NCBI GenBank assembly: GCA_937930535.1
Contig: CALGKJ010000044.1
Location: 1-47,763, forward strand
Reading direction: 5' to 3'
Length of the DNA: 47,763 nucleotides
DNA from: an uncultured Clostridia bacterium
GTDB taxonomy: Bacteria; Bacillota; Clostridia; Lutisporales; Lutisporaceae
The translations under genes and the position numbers were made by a program. How positions within the stretch are numbered: the stretch's first letter is position 1; each line of letters begins with the position of its first letter. The notes below the pieces were generated by a model that saw only the letters and a list, made by a program, of their open reading frames with translations, was not told where the DNA came from and made no database searches. Shown here piece by piece: positions 14,926 through 24,913 of the stretch.

Positions 14926-15597
14926 TCAATAAACATTTTTCATATGATTTACATCGCTAGTTGTTGGATTACTAACCCCCCATTGATCATAGAATATATT
15001 GTAATATGGATACATTAGTGATTTATTGCTAGATGTAGCTATTGTATTGTGGTCATAATAACCACCAGCATGACCATATTCATGTGCACCTATTGAATTC
15101 CACTTAGCTTCCGCAAATAAGCTAGTATTATAATTTGATACAGATATATCCCATACATAGTATACAGAAACTTTATTCATTTCATATACACTTTTGGTAT
15201 TTGATGCATAGACTCCTGTACCTTTGTATGTAGTGCTATTAAATACTGCAAATGCTGGTGATGATGATGGAATACCCATACTATTTGCCTCAGCTCTAGT
15301 AATCGCTATAAATCTCACATTATAATTCGATTCATCCCCACTCGCATAAGTCCTGCCATAGACTGATTGCCATGAATTTATGCTATATATTGATGTATTT
15401 TGTATGTAGCTATCGGGCATAGTACAACTTGATGTTTTAGCAAAATAATATTTTACTGTAGATGGCAAGAAACCTATTTGAGAAGAAACACTATACCAAT
15501 AAGAAAATTCTCCAAAGTCTGTTGCTGCTAATACAGCAATTAGGCTTAGCGAGAGTGATGTAATAATAAAAAGAGAAATTAAAACTTTCTTTTTCAT
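14926..15597 (-). CDS. Secreted metzincin-like zinc metalloprotease
   Basis: A 223-residue protein with a clear Sec signal peptide (MKKK, hydrophobic core, cleavage near LAAT). The zinc-binding helix is HEYGHAGGYYDH: HExxH, then a glycine two residues on, then D and H at positions 11 and 12. This is close to the metzincin motif HExxHxxGxxH/D. A Met-turn-like SLMYP follows about 23 residues later. The mature enzyme is small, similar in size to snapalysin-type proteases. AGGAGG precedes the start. It would act outside the cell. It shares a transcript with the companion gene after it. Confidence 0.8.
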   Translation of the reverse strand: MKKKVLISLFIITSLSLSLIAVLAATDFGEFSYWYSVSSQIGFLPSTVKYYFAKTSSCTMPDSYIQNTSIYSINSWQSVYGRTYASGDESNYNVRFIAITRAEANSMGIPSSSPAFAVFNSTTYKGTGVYASNTKSVYEMNKVSVYYVWDISVSNYNTSLFAEAKWNSIGAHEYGHAGGYYDHNTIATSSNKSLMYPYYNIFYDQWGVSNPTTSDVNHMKNVY

Positions 15598-15684
15598 AAG
15601 TACCTCCTAATTAAATATTCCAAATTTACATTTATTATGAATCATAATTTCATTTTTTAGTATAACACTACAGCCAGGAAGTGT

Positions 15685-15718
15685 AGAGTCCAAACCATCA
15701 TAAGATGATTTGGACTCT
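15685..15718. repeat. Inverted repeat after uvrA
   Basis: AGAGTCCAAA and TTTGGACTCT form a 10-bp stem directly after the uvrA stop. The minus-strand tail is not T-rich, so termination may be weak or factor-dependent. Confidence 0.55.
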
Positions 15719-15721
15719 CCT

Positions 15722-18550
15722 CTACCGATCTCTTTCCAGTATCTTTTTAAGAAACTGTCCTGTATATGATACAGGTGTTTCTGCTATCTGCTCTGGTGTT
15801 CCCTCGGTTATTATTGTGCCGCCTCGGTCACCGCCCTCGGGTCCTAAGTCAATAATGTGGTCTGCTCTTTTTATTACATCCAGATTATGCTCTATTACTA
15901 TGACTGAGTTTCCTGCATCCACAAGCCTGTCTAATATAACTAAAAGCTTATCTATATCGGCTATATGAAGTCCTGTTGTGGGTTCATCCAGTATATACAA
16001 TGTCTTTCCGGTACTTCTTTTGGAAAGCTCATAAGCCAGCTTTATTCTCTGGGCTTCTCCTCCCGAAAGCTGTGTAGAGGGCTGTCCAAGCTTTACATAG
16101 CCTAAGCCTACATCATATAGTGTCTGCATCTTTCTTTGTATTCTTGGAATATTTTCAAAAAATACAAGAGCATCTTCTACTGTCATATCCAGTAGCTCTG
16201 ATATGTTTTTCCCTTTATATCTTACTTCCAGGGTTTCTCTGTTGTATCTTTTGCCTTTGCAAACCTCACAGGGTACATATACATCCGGCAGAAACTGCAT
16301 TTCTATTTTTATTATTCCGTCACCCTTGCAGGCTTCACATCTGCCGCCTCTGACGTTGAAGCTGAATCTGCCGATCTTATAACCTCGTATCTTAGCTTCA
16401 TTTGTTGCAGCAAAAACATCTCTGATAAGGTCAAACACTCCTGTATAGGTTGCAGGATTGGATCTTGGCGTTCTGCCTATTGGTGATTGATCTATATCAA
16501 TTATTTTATCCAGATATTCGTCTCCTGTCAGGCTCTTATGCTCACCGGGTCGCATTTTGGAGCGATACAGCTTGCCTGCAAGTGCCTTGTATAGTATCTC
16601 ATTTACCAGTGTGCTTTTACCAGAGCCGGAAACACCTGTTACACATGTAAATACTCCCAAGGGTATTTTTACATTTATATTTTTTAAGTTATTTTCGTTA
16701 GCTCCCTTTATTTCTATCCATTTACCGTTAGGCTTTCTTCGCTCTACTGGTACAGGTATCTTTTTTCTGCCGCTTAGGTATTGACCTGTAATAGATTGTT
16801 CACATGCCATTATTTCGTGTATGCTTCCTTCTGCTACTACTTGACCTCCGTGTACTCCTGCACCTGGTCCAATATCAATGATGTGATCAGCAGCCCACAT
16901 GGTATCCTCATCATGCTCTACAACTAAAAGCGTGTTTCCTATATTGCAAAGGTTTCGCAGAGTTCCCAGCAGCTTGTCATTGTCTCTCTGGTGAAGTCCG
17001 ATACTTGGCTCGTCCAGTATATACAGTACTCCCACTAGACTTGATCCTATCTGTGTAGCCAGTCTTATTCTTTGTGCTTCTCCACCGGAAAGAGTTCCGG
17101 CAGCACGAGACAAAGTAAGATACTCCAGGCCTACATTATTAAGGAATTCCAAGCGTTCTTGCACTTCCTTCAATACCAGCTTTGAAATAATTTTCTGTTT
17201 TTCTGTAAGCTGTAACTCCCCAAAAAAATTCTTTATCTTATAAACAGACATATCGCATACCTGAGCTATTGACAGCCCTCCTATTTTAACAGAAAGACTC
17301 TCCTTTTTAAGCCTTTGACCGCTGCACTCAGGACAAGCGATTGAAGCCATATATTTTTCTACTTCTCCACGTATATAATCAGATTTGGTTTCTTTATACC
17401 GTCTTTCAAGGTTTTTTACTACCCCTTCTATTGCTACATTTACTTCACCCTTGCCATACTCTCTCTGATAGATAACCTTTAGCTTTTCTCCATTACTGCC
17501 GTATAGAATAATATCAATAAATTTCTGATCCAGCTGCGAAACAGGAGTATTTAAATCAAAGCCGTAATGCTTCGCCGCTGCCTCAATGACATTGTAGTGC
17601 CATGAATTTTCATCCATGTTTTTCCATGGTTCTATTGCACCTTCCATTATGGAAAGTGTTTTGTCTGGTATTATCAGCTCTGGATCTATTTCACGCATTT
17701 CTCCCAGTCCGTCGCACTTTGGACACTTACCGAAGGGGCTGTTAAAGGAAAACATTCTTGGTGCAAGATCTTCAATACTGATGCCGCAGTCAGTACATGC
17801 AAAGTTCTGGCTGAAAAGCATTTCCTCTTGTCCTATAACATCTATTAATGCTGTTCCTCCAGTAAGCTTTAGTACTGTTTCCAAGGAGTCTGTAAGTCTC
17901 TGCTCCATACCTTCCTTAACTACAAGTCTGTCAACCATTATTTCTATTGTATGCTTTTTATTTTTTTCAAGCTTTATTTCGTCGTTTATATCATAGACTT
18001 CTCCATCTACTCTGACTCTTACATATCCACCCTTTTTTATGTCCTCAAGAACCTTTTGATGCTCGCCTTTCTTGCCTCTGATAACAGGAGCCAGAAGCTG
18101 GAGCTTTGTTCCTTCCGGCAGCCCTTTTATAAAATCCACCATCTGGTCTACTGTCTGCTGTGATATTTGCTTGCCGCATTTGTGGCAGTGGGGTGTGCCG
18201 ATACGTGCAAAAAGAAGTCTCAGATAGTCATAGATTTCTGTAACTGTACCCACTGTGGATCTTGGGTTTCTGCTGGTGGTTTTTTGGTCTATGGATATTG
18301 CTGGGGATAAACCCTCTATATAATCTATATCCGGCTTCTCCATTTGACCCAAAAACTGTCTTGCATATGCAGACAAGGATTCAACATATCGTCTTTGTCC
18401 TTCTGCATATATGGTATCAAAAGCAAGTGAGGATTTTCCTGAACCGCTTAGTCCCGTAAGCACTACAAATTTATCACGTGGTATTTCTATATCTATGTTT
18501 TTCAAATTATGTTCTCTAGCACCTTTAACTATAATCTTATCTTTAGCCAT
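15722..18550 (-). CDS. uvrA: Excinuclease ABC subunit A
   Basis: 942 residues, full length. It is the ATPase and damage sensor of nucleotide excision repair, which loads UvrB. Two ABC modules are seen: Walker [13 protein letters not shown] near the N-terminus and [13 protein letters not shown] near residue 640. Signature [12 protein letters not shown] and Walker [15 protein letters not shown] belong to the first, [12 protein letters not shown] and [11 protein letters not shown] to the second. Zinc-finger CxxC pairs occur ([32 protein letters not shown]). It starts after GGAGG, 46 bases from the end of uvrB, in the same LexA-controlled unit. Confidence 0.98.
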   Translation of the reverse strand: MAKDKIIVKGAREHNLKNIDIEIPRDKFVVLTGLSGSGKSSLAFDTIYAEGQRRYVESLSAYARQFLGQMEKPDIDYIEGLSPAISIDQKTTSRNPRSTVGTVTEIYDYLRLLFARIGTPHCHKCGKQISQQTVDQMVDFIKGLPEGTKLQLLAPVIRGKKGEHQKVLEDIKKGGYVRVRVDGEVYDINDEIKLEKNKKHTIEIMVDRLVVKEGMEQRLTDSLETVLKLTGGTALIDVIGQEEMLFSQNFACTDCGISIEDLAPRMFSFNSPFGKCPKCDGLGEMREIDPELIIPDKTLSIMEGAIEPWKNMDENSWHYNVIEAAAKHYGFDLNTPVSQLDQKFIDIILYGSNGEKLKVIYQREYGKGEVNVAIEGVVKNLERRYKETKSDYIRGEVEKYMASIACPECSGQRLKKESLSVKIGGLSIAQVCDMSVYKIKNFFGELQLTEKQKIISKLVLKEVQERLEFLNNVGLEYLTLSRAAGTLSGGEAQRIRLATQIGSSLVGVLYILDEPSIGLHQRDNDKLLGTLRNLCNIGNTLLVVEHDEDTMWAADHIIDIGPGAGVHGGQVVAEGSIHEIMACEQSITGQYLSGRKKIPVPVERRKPNGKWIEIKGANENNLKNINVKIPLGVFTCVTGVSGSGKSTLVNEILYKALAGKLYRSKMRPGEHKSLTGDEYLDKIIDIDQSPIGRTPRSNPATYTGVFDLIRDVFAATNEAKIRGYKIGRFSFNVRGGRCEACKGDGIIKIEMQFLPDVYVPCEVCKGKRYNRETLEVRYKGKNISELLDMTVEDALVFFENIPRIQRKMQTLYDVGLGYVKLGQPSTQLSGGEAQRIKLAYELSKRSTGKTLYILDEPTTGLHIADIDKLLVILDRLVDAGNSVIVIEHNLDVIKRADHIIDLGPEGGDRGGTIITEGTPEQIAETPVSYTGQFLKKILERDR

Positions 18551-18596
18551 ATTAATCCTCCAATAACTATTGTTCAGTGGGTGGCTGCAATATCTC

Positions 18597-20582
18597 CTAG
18601 GCTTTTATTTTCTTTCGCAGCTCTATTATTTTATCTCTAAGCTCGGCAGCTCTTTCGTACTGCATTGACTTTGCGCAGTCCTTCATTTCGGATTCCATTG
18701 CCGCTATTACTCTAAGTATGTCCTCACGCTTCATCTTGTCTACATCTCTCTTGGTTCCATACTTAACTGATTCTTCAGCCGCCGTTGTAGCTTCTATTAT
18801 ATTTCTTACAGCCTTAATAATTGTTTTGGGTTCAATGTTGTGCTTCTTGTTATATTCCACCTGAATATTTCTTCTTCTGTTGGTTTCGCTTATTGCCTTC
18901 TTCATGGAATCAGTCATGTTGTCAGCATACATTATTACTTTTCCCTCAACGTTTCTTGCGGCTCTGCCGATGGTCTGTATCAATGAGGTGCCGGATCTTA
19001 AGAAGCCTTCCTTGTCCGCATCAAGAATTGCAACCAGAGATACCTCTGGAAGATCCAAGCCTTCTCTTAAAAGGTTTATGCCTATAAGCACATCAAATTC
19101 ACCTAGCCTTAGGTCTCTAATGATCTTCATTCTCTCCATGGTATCTATATCTGAATGAAGATAACGAACCTTGATGTTTATTTCCTTCATATATGCGGTC
19201 AAATCCTCTGCCATCTTTTTTGTGAGGGTTGTAACCAGCACTCTCTGCTTTTTGGCTATTGTTTCATTGATTTCTCCAATAAGATGATCTATCTGTCCCT
19301 TGACAGGCTTTATCTCTATTTCCGGGTCTACCAAGCCTGTGGGTCTGATTATCTGCTCTGCTACTTGTGTACTCTTTTCAAACTCATAGCTTGCTGGAGT
19401 GGCACTTACAAATATTACTTGATTTAGTCGCTGTTCAAACTCGCCAAAGTTTAATGGGCGGTTGTCATAAGCTGATGGAAGCCTGAAGCCATGCTCTACC
19501 AGGGATTCCTTTCTTGAACGGTCGCCGCCGTACATGCCTCTTACCTGTGGTACAGTAACATGGGACTCATCTATAACCAGTAAAAAGTCTTTTGGAAAGA
19601 AGTCAATCAATGTATAGGGCGAGCTTCCCGAGTCCCTTCCGCTGATATGTCTTGAATAGTTCTCGATCCCAGGACAATAGCCTACCTCTCTCATCATTTC
19701 TATATCATAGTTAGTCCTTTGTGTAAGTCTTTGTGCTTCCAAAAGCTTATCCTGCTCCTTAAATTCCTTTACTCTTTGGTCAAGCTCGATTTCTATGTTT
19801 TTTATAGCTTTCTCCAGCTTTTCTGAGGTGGTGGCAAAGTGGGAGGCGGGATATATATATTCATGCTGCCGTTCACCTATTATGGTTCCTGTAAGTGAAT
19901 CAAACTCCAATATTCTTTCTATTTCATCGCCGAAAAACTCTACTCGTATTGCCTTATCTGAGGATGATGCCGGAAATATATCTACAATATCGCCTCTGAC
20001 CCTAAAAGTTCCTCTGACAAAGCTAATATCATTTCTGTCATACTGTATATCTACCAGCTTTCTCAAAACCTCGTCCCTATCCTTCTGCATTCCTTTGCGC
20101 AGAGACAGCATAAGGTTTTTGTAATCCTCCGGGTCACCCAAGCCGTATATGCAGGACACACTGGCTACGATTATAACGTCTTTTCTCTCAAACAGCGCAG
20201 CGGTAGCTGAGTGTCTCAGCTTATCTATTTCATCGTTTATGTCAGCAGTCTTTTCTATGTATGTATCAGTACGAGCAACATAAGCCTCCGGCTGATAGAA
20301 ATCATAGTAGCTGACAAAGTACTCTACACAATTGTTGGGAAAAAACTCCTTAAACTCACTGCAAAGCTGTGCCGCCAAGGTCTTATTATGGGCTAATACC
20401 AATGTAGGCTTTTGAACCTTTTGAATAACATTAGCAATGGTAAATGTCTTTCCAGAGCCTGTTACTCCAAGCAGAGTCTGAAATTTGTTTCCTTTTATCA
20501 CACCTTCGGCAAGTGCTTCAATTGCTTGGGGCTGGTCTCCAGTTGGATTGTAATCCGAGACAATTTTGAACATATCCACCAT
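18597..20582 (-). CDS. uvrB: Excinuclease ABC subunit B
   Basis: About 661 residues. It is the damage-verifying helicase-like subunit of UvrABC. Walker A is [12 protein letters not shown]. The beta-hairpin region reads [20 protein letters not shown]. Helicase motifs follow ([18 protein letters not shown]). The C-terminal UVR motif, which contacts UvrC, contains [15 protein letters not shown]. Three in-frame ATGs compete (20585, 20582, 20573). The second has the best distance from AGGAG and is used here. The gene is first in the uvrB-uvrA operon, with promoter and LexA box upstream. Confidence 0.97.
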   Translation of the reverse strand: MVDMFKIVSDYNPTGDQPQAIEALAEGVIKGNKFQTLLGVTGSGKTFTIANVIQKVQKPTLVLAHNKTLAAQLCSEFKEFFPNNCVEYFVSYYDFYQPEAYVARTDTYIEKTADINDEIDKLRHSATAALFERKDVIIVASVSCIYGLGDPEDYKNLMLSLRKGMQKDRDEVLRKLVDIQYDRNDISFVRGTFRVRGDIVDIFPASSSDKAIRVEFFGDEIERILEFDSLTGTIIGERQHEYIYPASHFATTSEKLEKAIKNIEIELDQRVKEFKEQDKLLEAQRLTQRTNYDIEMMREVGYCPGIENYSRHISGRDSGSSPYTLIDFFPKDFLLVIDESHVTVPQVRGMYGGDRSRKESLVEHGFRLPSAYDNRPLNFGEFEQRLNQVIFVSATPASYEFEKSTQVAEQIIRPTGLVDPEIEIKPVKGQIDHLIGEINETIAKKQRVLVTTLTKKMAEDLTAYMKEINIKVRYLHSDIDTMERMKIIRDLRLGEFDVLIGINLLREGLDLPEVSLVAILDADKEGFLRSGTSLIQTIGRAARNVEGKVIMYADNMTDSMKKAISETNRRRNIQVEYNKKHNIEPKTIIKAVRNIIEATTAAEESVKYGTKRDVDKMKREDILRVIAAMESEMKDCAKSMQYERAAELRDKIIELRKKIKA

Positions 20583-20630
20583 CATCTCTCCTATATATTT
20601 ATTATTATCAACATTATGTTTACATAAAAT

Positions 20631-20659
20631 ATTATAACCTACTTATATTTAACAGTAAA
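20631..20659 (-). promoter_or_regulatory. Sigma-A promoter of uvrBA
   Basis: Minus-strand TTTACT and TATAAT with a 17-base spacer lie about 50 bases before uvrB. The LexA box is 14 bases upstream of the -35, where bound LexA could still obstruct polymerase. Confidence 0.7.
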
Positions 20660-20672
20660 GAATAAACAATTA

Positions 20673-20684
20673 GAACAAGCGTTC
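20673..20684. promoter_or_regulatory. LexA (SOS) box
   Basis: GAACAAGCGTTC matches the Gram-positive LexA consensus GAACNNNNGTTC with both half-sites perfect, upstream of uvrB. It predicts SOS induction of uvrBA after DNA damage. Confidence 0.88.
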
Positions 20685-20738
20685 GTAATAATTGTATTAT
20701 TTATCAATGTTACTGTCAACAGTTAGATAAAAAATAAA

Positions 20739-20761
20739 AGATCTCCTATCTAAGGAGATCC
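20739..20761 (-). terminator. Terminator overlapping the end of the PucR/CdaR-type gene
   Basis: GGATCTCCTT and its complement form the stem, with TTTTATTTTTT after it on the minus strand. The stem includes the last codons and stop of the regulator gene. Confidence 0.85.
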
Positions 20762-21756
20762 TGCTTTCCTATAACCCATGCCAGCTTAAACAGCCAGCAG
20801 TCTTCAAATTTTCTTAAATCAAAGCCTGTGTATTTATATATTTTTTCTATTCTATAAAGAAGTGTATTTCTGTGAACATATAATCTATTGGCGGTATCAG
20901 TTAAATTAAGGTTGCATTTAAAAAATTCCTCTATGGTAGTTTCCATTTCGCTGTTTAAAGCTTCCTTGAACTTAGGTGTAAAAACCTTTTGTATTATACT
21001 GCTTTTCAATTCCTCTGAAAGACTAAAGGCAATTCTGTAGTTGTACATATTATCATAATGCAGCACTCTACCTGCTATATCGTATTTCCTTTTAAGATAT
21101 AAAGCATTAAGACAGTTATCGTATATTTGGGGCAGTTGGGCTATATTATCCAGCTTTCCGCCCACAGCTACAGCACATTCCAAGTATAGCTCTGTCAAAA
21201 GATTTTCAGCTAAATCCTCAGCACTTCTTATTATATTTTCATCCTCGGCTATAACTAGTATTCTATCTGCATAATCAAGTATAAGTATTGTATTAAAGGT
21301 ATTTCTGATTATCTCATGTACTTCATTTATACTGTCCTTGGATGCGGCATTTTCTATCAAAAGCAAATAGCTGTTGATCAAATTGCCGTAGCTTTGCTGA
21401 AGCTTCAAAATATCTGATTGCTCATAATTTCCGCTGATTATTTTTTTGATATAATCTTCATTAAAGTCAGCTTTTTTGAGCATAGATTCAAAGCTTAGCA
21501 AAAGGAGCTTTATTAAATCAGAATCTTCGTATTCCTTTGCTTGTATGCATATGTAGTAAACATTATCTGTATTATCTAGGCTATAGATGCTATATCCTTT
21601 ATAGTTGGTGTTTACATTTTCTTTAAGCTCTTCAAAATCAAGATTAAAATGTTCTTCTTCTAAAGGATAAGTTATCCTGTCATTTTTAGAAACTACTGCT
21701 ATATTTCGTTTTAAAATGCTTACTGTTTTGATCAGCAAATCCTTTATACTTGTCAT
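20746..21756 (-). CDS. CdaR/PucR-type transcriptional regulator (HTH_30)
   Basis: A 336-residue regulator. The C-terminus has the PucR-family helix-turn-helix: FKCNLNLTDTANRLYVHRNT followed by LLYRIEKIYKYTGFDLRKF. The middle part (ILDYADRILVIAEDENIIRS; CAVAVGGKLDNIAQLPQIY) looks like the GGDEF-like/CdaR core that precedes this domain. There is no separate N-terminal PucR ligand domain. Such proteins activate purine, sugar-acid or glycerate genes. It sits alone, downstream of the msmX-like ATPase gene and separated from it by a terminator, so a link to sugar import is possible but unproven. Confidence 0.85.
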   Translation of the reverse strand: MTSIKDLLIKTVSILKRNIAVVSKNDRITYPLEEEHFNLDFEELKENVNTNYKGYSIYSLDNTDNVYYICIQAKEYEDSDLIKLLLLSFESMLKKADFNEDYIKKIISGNYEQSDILKLQQSYGNLINSYLLLIENAASKDSINEVHEIIRNTFNTILILDYADRILVIAEDENIIRSAEDLAENLLTELYLECAVAVGGKLDNIAQLPQIYDNCLNALYLKRKYDIAGRVLHYDNMYNYRIAFSLSEELKSSIIQKVFTPKFKEALNSEMETTIEEFFKCNLNLTDTANRLYVHRNTLLYRIEKIYKYTGFDLRKFEDCWLFKLAWVIGKQDLLR

Positions 21757-21781
21757 ATGACACCTCTGATATATTTTTAAA

Positions 21782-21810
21782 AGGGCATATGTTTTAAAAA
21801 CATATGCCCT
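21782..21810 (-). terminator. Terminator of the msmX-like gene
   Basis: AGGGCATATGTTTT and AAAACATATGCCCT make a long perfect stem in the gap after the ATPase gene. T-rich sequence follows on the minus strand. Confidence 0.82.
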
Positions 21811-21852
21811 AATATAATACTATTTATGTATAGTATACTCTAGTTCAGACTT

Positions 21853-22965
21853 CTATACAATCGCATTTTCAGTAGCAACATCAAATAGATGTACTTTATC
21901 CCATTTGAATTGAAGAGTTACACTGTCTCCTGCTCTCTTTTTGTTGTGTGAGTCTACTCTTGCTACAACTTGTTTATCGCATATTGTTAGATATAGGTAT
22001 GTTTCAGAACCCATAAGCTCTGCTACTTCTACTTTACCAGTAGCTGTTGAGAACTCGCTTCCTAGGGATTCAGTGTCAACATCAACAAAATTTTCTGGTC
22101 TGATTCCTACGTATACTTCCTTGCCAACATAACCGTTGCTCTTTAGTGTAGCTTCTTTTTTAGCTGTAACATTTATCATTGTTCCATCAGTAAGCTTAAC
22201 CGCTGGCTTTCCGCCATTTTCTACAACAGTTCCTTTTAGTATGTTCATTTGAGGGCTTCCTATAAAGCCTGCAACGAACAGGTTTGCTGGGTTTTCGTAT
22301 GCATTTTGAGGGCTGTCGATCTGTTGAATGTCCCCATCCTTCATTATAACTATTCTTGTTCCCATTGTCATAGCTTCTGTTTGGTCATGTGTAACATAAA
22401 CGAAAGTTGTCTGCAATCTTTGATGCAGTTTTGAAATTTCTGTTCTCATTTGTACTCTTAATTTTGCATCCAGATTGGACAATGGCTCGTCCATAAGGAA
22501 TACTTTTGGCTCTCTAACTATCGCTCTTCCTAATGCAACTCTCTGTCTTTGTCCGCCGGAAAGTGCTTTTGGCTTTCTGCTTAGTAAGTGTTCTATTTCT
22601 AATATTTTTGCTGCATTTTTTACTCTTTCGTCTATTTCAGCCTTTGGAACTTTTTTCAGTTTTAATCCGAATGCCATGTTTTCATATACTGACATATGTG
22701 GATATAATGCATAGTTTTGGAATACCATAGCTATGTCTCTATCCTTTGGAGGTACATCATTAACTAATTTATCTCCTATAAAAAGCTCACCATCGGTAAT
22801 ATCTTCCAAGCCTGCAATCATTCTCAAAGTTGTAGTTTTACCACAGCCTGATGGTCCAACTAAAACGATAAATTCCTTATCTGCAATTTCCATATTAAAA
22901 TCTCTAACAGCTGTAACATTGCCAGGATATACTTTTTTGATCCCTCTAAGTGAAAGATTTGCCAT
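21853..22965 (-). CDS. msmX: Sugar ABC transporter ATPase, MsmX/UgpC type
   Basis: A 370-residue ATPase. Walker A is VGPSGCGKTTTLRMIAGLED, the Q-loop is MVFQNYALYPHMSV, and the signature is LSGGQRQRVALGRAIV. Walker B is VFLMDEPLSNLDAKLR and the H-loop is VTHDQTEAMTMG. The C-terminal TOBE region (about residues 280-370) is typical of the MalK/UgpC/MsmX class. No permease or binding protein gene is nearby. In Bacillus, MsmX is a shared ATPase that powers several sugar importers, and the solitary setting here fits that role. It has a MANLSL start and its own terminator. Confidence 0.92.
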   Translation of the reverse strand: MANLSLRGIKKVYPGNVTAVRDFNMEIADKEFIVLVGPSGCGKTTTLRMIAGLEDITDGELFIGDKLVNDVPPKDRDIAMVFQNYALYPHMSVYENMAFGLKLKKVPKAEIDERVKNAAKILEIEHLLSRKPKALSGGQRQRVALGRAIVREPKVFLMDEPLSNLDAKLRVQMRTEISKLHQRLQTTFVYVTHDQTEAMTMGTRIVIMKDGDIQQIDSPQNAYENPANLFVAGFIGSPQMNILKGTVVENGGKPAVKLTDGTMINVTAKKEATLKSNGYVGKEVYVGIRPENFVDVDTESLGSEFSTATGKVEVAELMGSETYLYLTICDKQVVARVDSHNKKRAGDSVTLQFKWDKVHLFDVATENAIV

Positions 22966-23330
22966 ACATTTCCCTCTTTTCTCAAAAATAAATTGTACTT
23001 CATATATTTAATTATGCTATATAGAAAGCAATAAATATATGTATATGTACAATATTAGTATACTTTATCAGAAGCAATCCTTCCATTATGATTATACATA
23101 AATATTTAAAAGCTTTTTTGTAAATACTTATAATTTATAGTATAATAATGTAAACTGTATAAATAATAAGGAGTGCATTGTATTGCTTTGACATATTCTT
23201 GAATACTTTTTTACTTTATATGTTAAAAAGAGTAAATTCATAGCAGTTGTTATGCAAAATTTATCTGCATTTATGTTTATATAGAATAAATTTTATATAC
23301 AAAAAATATAATAACTATGAGGTGATTCTT
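22966..23330. other. AT-rich gap between divergent genes
   Basis: About 365 bases very rich in A and T, holding the presumed promoters of the msmX-like gene (left) and of the 56-residue small protein (right). Several TATAAT-like strings occur, but no promoter pair has both boxes convincing. No RNA gene or repeat was recognised. Confidence 0.5.
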
Positions 23331-23501
23331 ATGAATAGTAATTTTGGTGATTTTAAAAATGAAGCTTTAACAGATACTAAGGATGATTATATGGAACCAT
23401 TCAAATATCTTGAGCAAATCAGCCATAAAAATAGGATGATATTCAATGAGCTGTTACAGTACACCAGTGAGAGCTTTAACAAAATGAACAATCAAGAATG
23501 A
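23331..23501 (+). CDS. Small acidic protein of unknown function
   Basis: 56 residues from an ATG preceded by GAGGTGATT at normal spacing; an upstream in-frame ATG at 23247 has no ribosome site. The sequence is hydrophilic and helical (EPFKYLEQISHKNRMIFNEL), with no membrane segment or cysteine. It is on the plus strand against the trend of the window and ends before a shared terminator. I do not recognise a family. The ribosome site and terminator make it a likely real gene, perhaps a small regulatory or sporulation-type protein, though nothing shows which. Confidence 0.65.
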   Translation: MNSNFGDFKNEALTDTKDDYMEPFKYLEQISHKNRMIFNELLQYTSESFNKMNNQE

Positions 23502-23570
23502 CCTTTGGATCATCTTATTTAATAATCACAAAAGGGATGCCTCCACACTGTATTAAGCTTTATTAAAATA

Positions 23571-23630
23571 AAAACCACCATGGTTTTCTGATGCTATTAT
23601 CAGTAGGCTATGGTGGTTTGTTTTATTTAG
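23571..23630. terminator. Bidirectional terminator
   Basis: AAACCACCAT and ATGGTGGTTT flank a loop that itself contains CTGATG/CATCAG-like pairing. T-runs occur on both outer sides (TTTTATTT to the right, TTTTTATTTT to the left on the minus strand). It ends both the small plus-strand gene and the MinJ-like gene. Confidence 0.82.
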
Positions 23631-24897
23631 ATTTTCTTTTAAAGTATTCTATAATTTTTTTTATGGTTGCTGAGGTTTCATTTAGTTCAAAGTATAAGGA
23701 AGCATTTGTTGGAACTATAAGAGCACCTATACCCACAACTCCTCTTCCATAATCCTGATATTCCACGGACTTTACACTGCCGTCAGTCTTTCTAATTTCC
23801 ATCCAGACTACAGCGGGACGGCTTGATAAAAACTCTGCCAGTTGGACTTCATTTTCTATCTGATTGTTGTTAACACTTAATATTTTATCACCGGGTTCCA
23901 GCTTCATTAAGCTTGCAGGTGAATTCTTTTTTATGTATAGTACTGTCAAGCCGCCTTTGGAAGAATCAAACAACGGCTCCCCTTCCTCTTCTTCTTTTTT
24001 ACCGTAAACAATAATCAGCTCATGGGCTACAGGTGCAAATATGGCAGCCATATATGCAACTATAGTATACCAAACAGAAGCAATGGATAATAGAATCAAT
24101 ATTATACTATACAATGCCAGTCTTGTTGAGGTTTCCCTGCATCTATTTTCAGGTGTTTTGGTAATAGCCACATCGCCATATCCTAGTACCACTGGTACAA
24201 GAAAGGGCAGGTATCCTAGACCTCCATTAAGCCAAGCTCCTTGCTTCATTATTGGCCACCACTGGGGCATACCCTGAGGTCCGATTATATTTCTGGCTGC
24301 TGCCAGTGAAAATCCAAATGCCAGAAGCACCAGAGGAATAGGCCACATCTTATTCATCATATATCCGCCTACGATTTTTCCATCCTTACGCTTTAAGAAA
24401 AGCGGTACGGAATAGGTATGACCATCAAGGCGTATTAACACGCTTTCTATAAGGTGCAGTATTCCTATAAGTGCCAGTATTCCTGGTACATTAATGTTGG
24501 GAAAGCCTGAAATCAAGTTAGATAATGCTACAATGCCCCCTGCATAGGAAAAGCATAAATACCTTGGATTTACCATTGCTAATAATATGGCAATAATCCA
24601 TATATATAAAATCCCTGATGCTAAGGCAGTATATTCGCCGTTGGTGTAGTTTTGGAGCGTAATCCCAAGAATCATCACTAACAGACTCCCTATTAAACCT
24701 CCCATAATGCCGACTACAAGGGAGCCAGACACCTTTTCAACTAATGGAAATTTCTTTCCCATCATTACATTCTCTATATTGGAGCTTTTTTTGTACATTA
24801 ATACAAGAAGTAAAAATATTAACCAAAAAAATTGACTGGTTACCAAGCTGCTGGTTTCCCTTAATACTATTCCTGCTATCCTGAGTATATCATACAT
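23623..24897 (-). CDS. MinJ-like PDZ-domain membrane protein
   Basis: About 424 residues. Roughly eight hydrophobic segments lie in the first 300 residues (for example VVGIMGGLIGSLLVMILGI and ILYIWIIAILLAMV). A cytoplasmic or surface PDZ domain follows at about 310-385 (LTVLYIKKNSPASLMKLEPG then DKILSVNNNQIENE). Bacillus MinJ, which bridges DivIVA and MinD at the division site, has the same layout and sits near ctpB and ftsEX. The ATG at 24897 follows GAGGTG. It is coupled to the ctp gene 16 bases upstream. The MinJ function is inferred from architecture and position. Confidence 0.8.
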   Translation of the reverse strand: MYDILRIAGIVLRETSSLVTSQFFWLIFLLLVLMYKKSSNIENVMMGKKFPLVEKVSGSLVVGIMGGLIGSLLVMILGITLQNYTNGEYTALASGILYIWIIAILLAMVNPRYLCFSYAGGIVALSNLISGFPNINVPGILALIGILHLIESVLIRLDGHTYSVPLFLKRKDGKIVGGYMMNKMWPIPLVLLAFGFSLAAARNIIGPQGMPQWWPIMKQGAWLNGGLGYLPFLVPVVLGYGDVAITKTPENRCRETSTRLALYSIILILLSIASVWYTIVAYMAAIFAPVAHELIIVYGKKEEEEGEPLFDSSKGGLTVLYIKKNSPASLMKLEPGDKILSVNNNQIENEVQLAEFLSSRPAVVWMEIRKTDGSVKSVEYQDYGRGVVGIGALIVPTNASLYFELNETSATIKKIIEYFKRKSK

Positions 24898-24913
24898 AAG
24901 CACACCTCAATAG

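Noticed and set aside
21853-22965. Spermidine/phosphonate-type ABC ATPase
   Set aside because: The TOBE region and signature fit the MsmX/UgpC sugar class better, although no permease is present to decide.
23160-23246. Short leader peptide after AAGGAG near 23170
   Set aside because: Only a few codons follow before a stop and the start is uncertain, so no gene is claimed.
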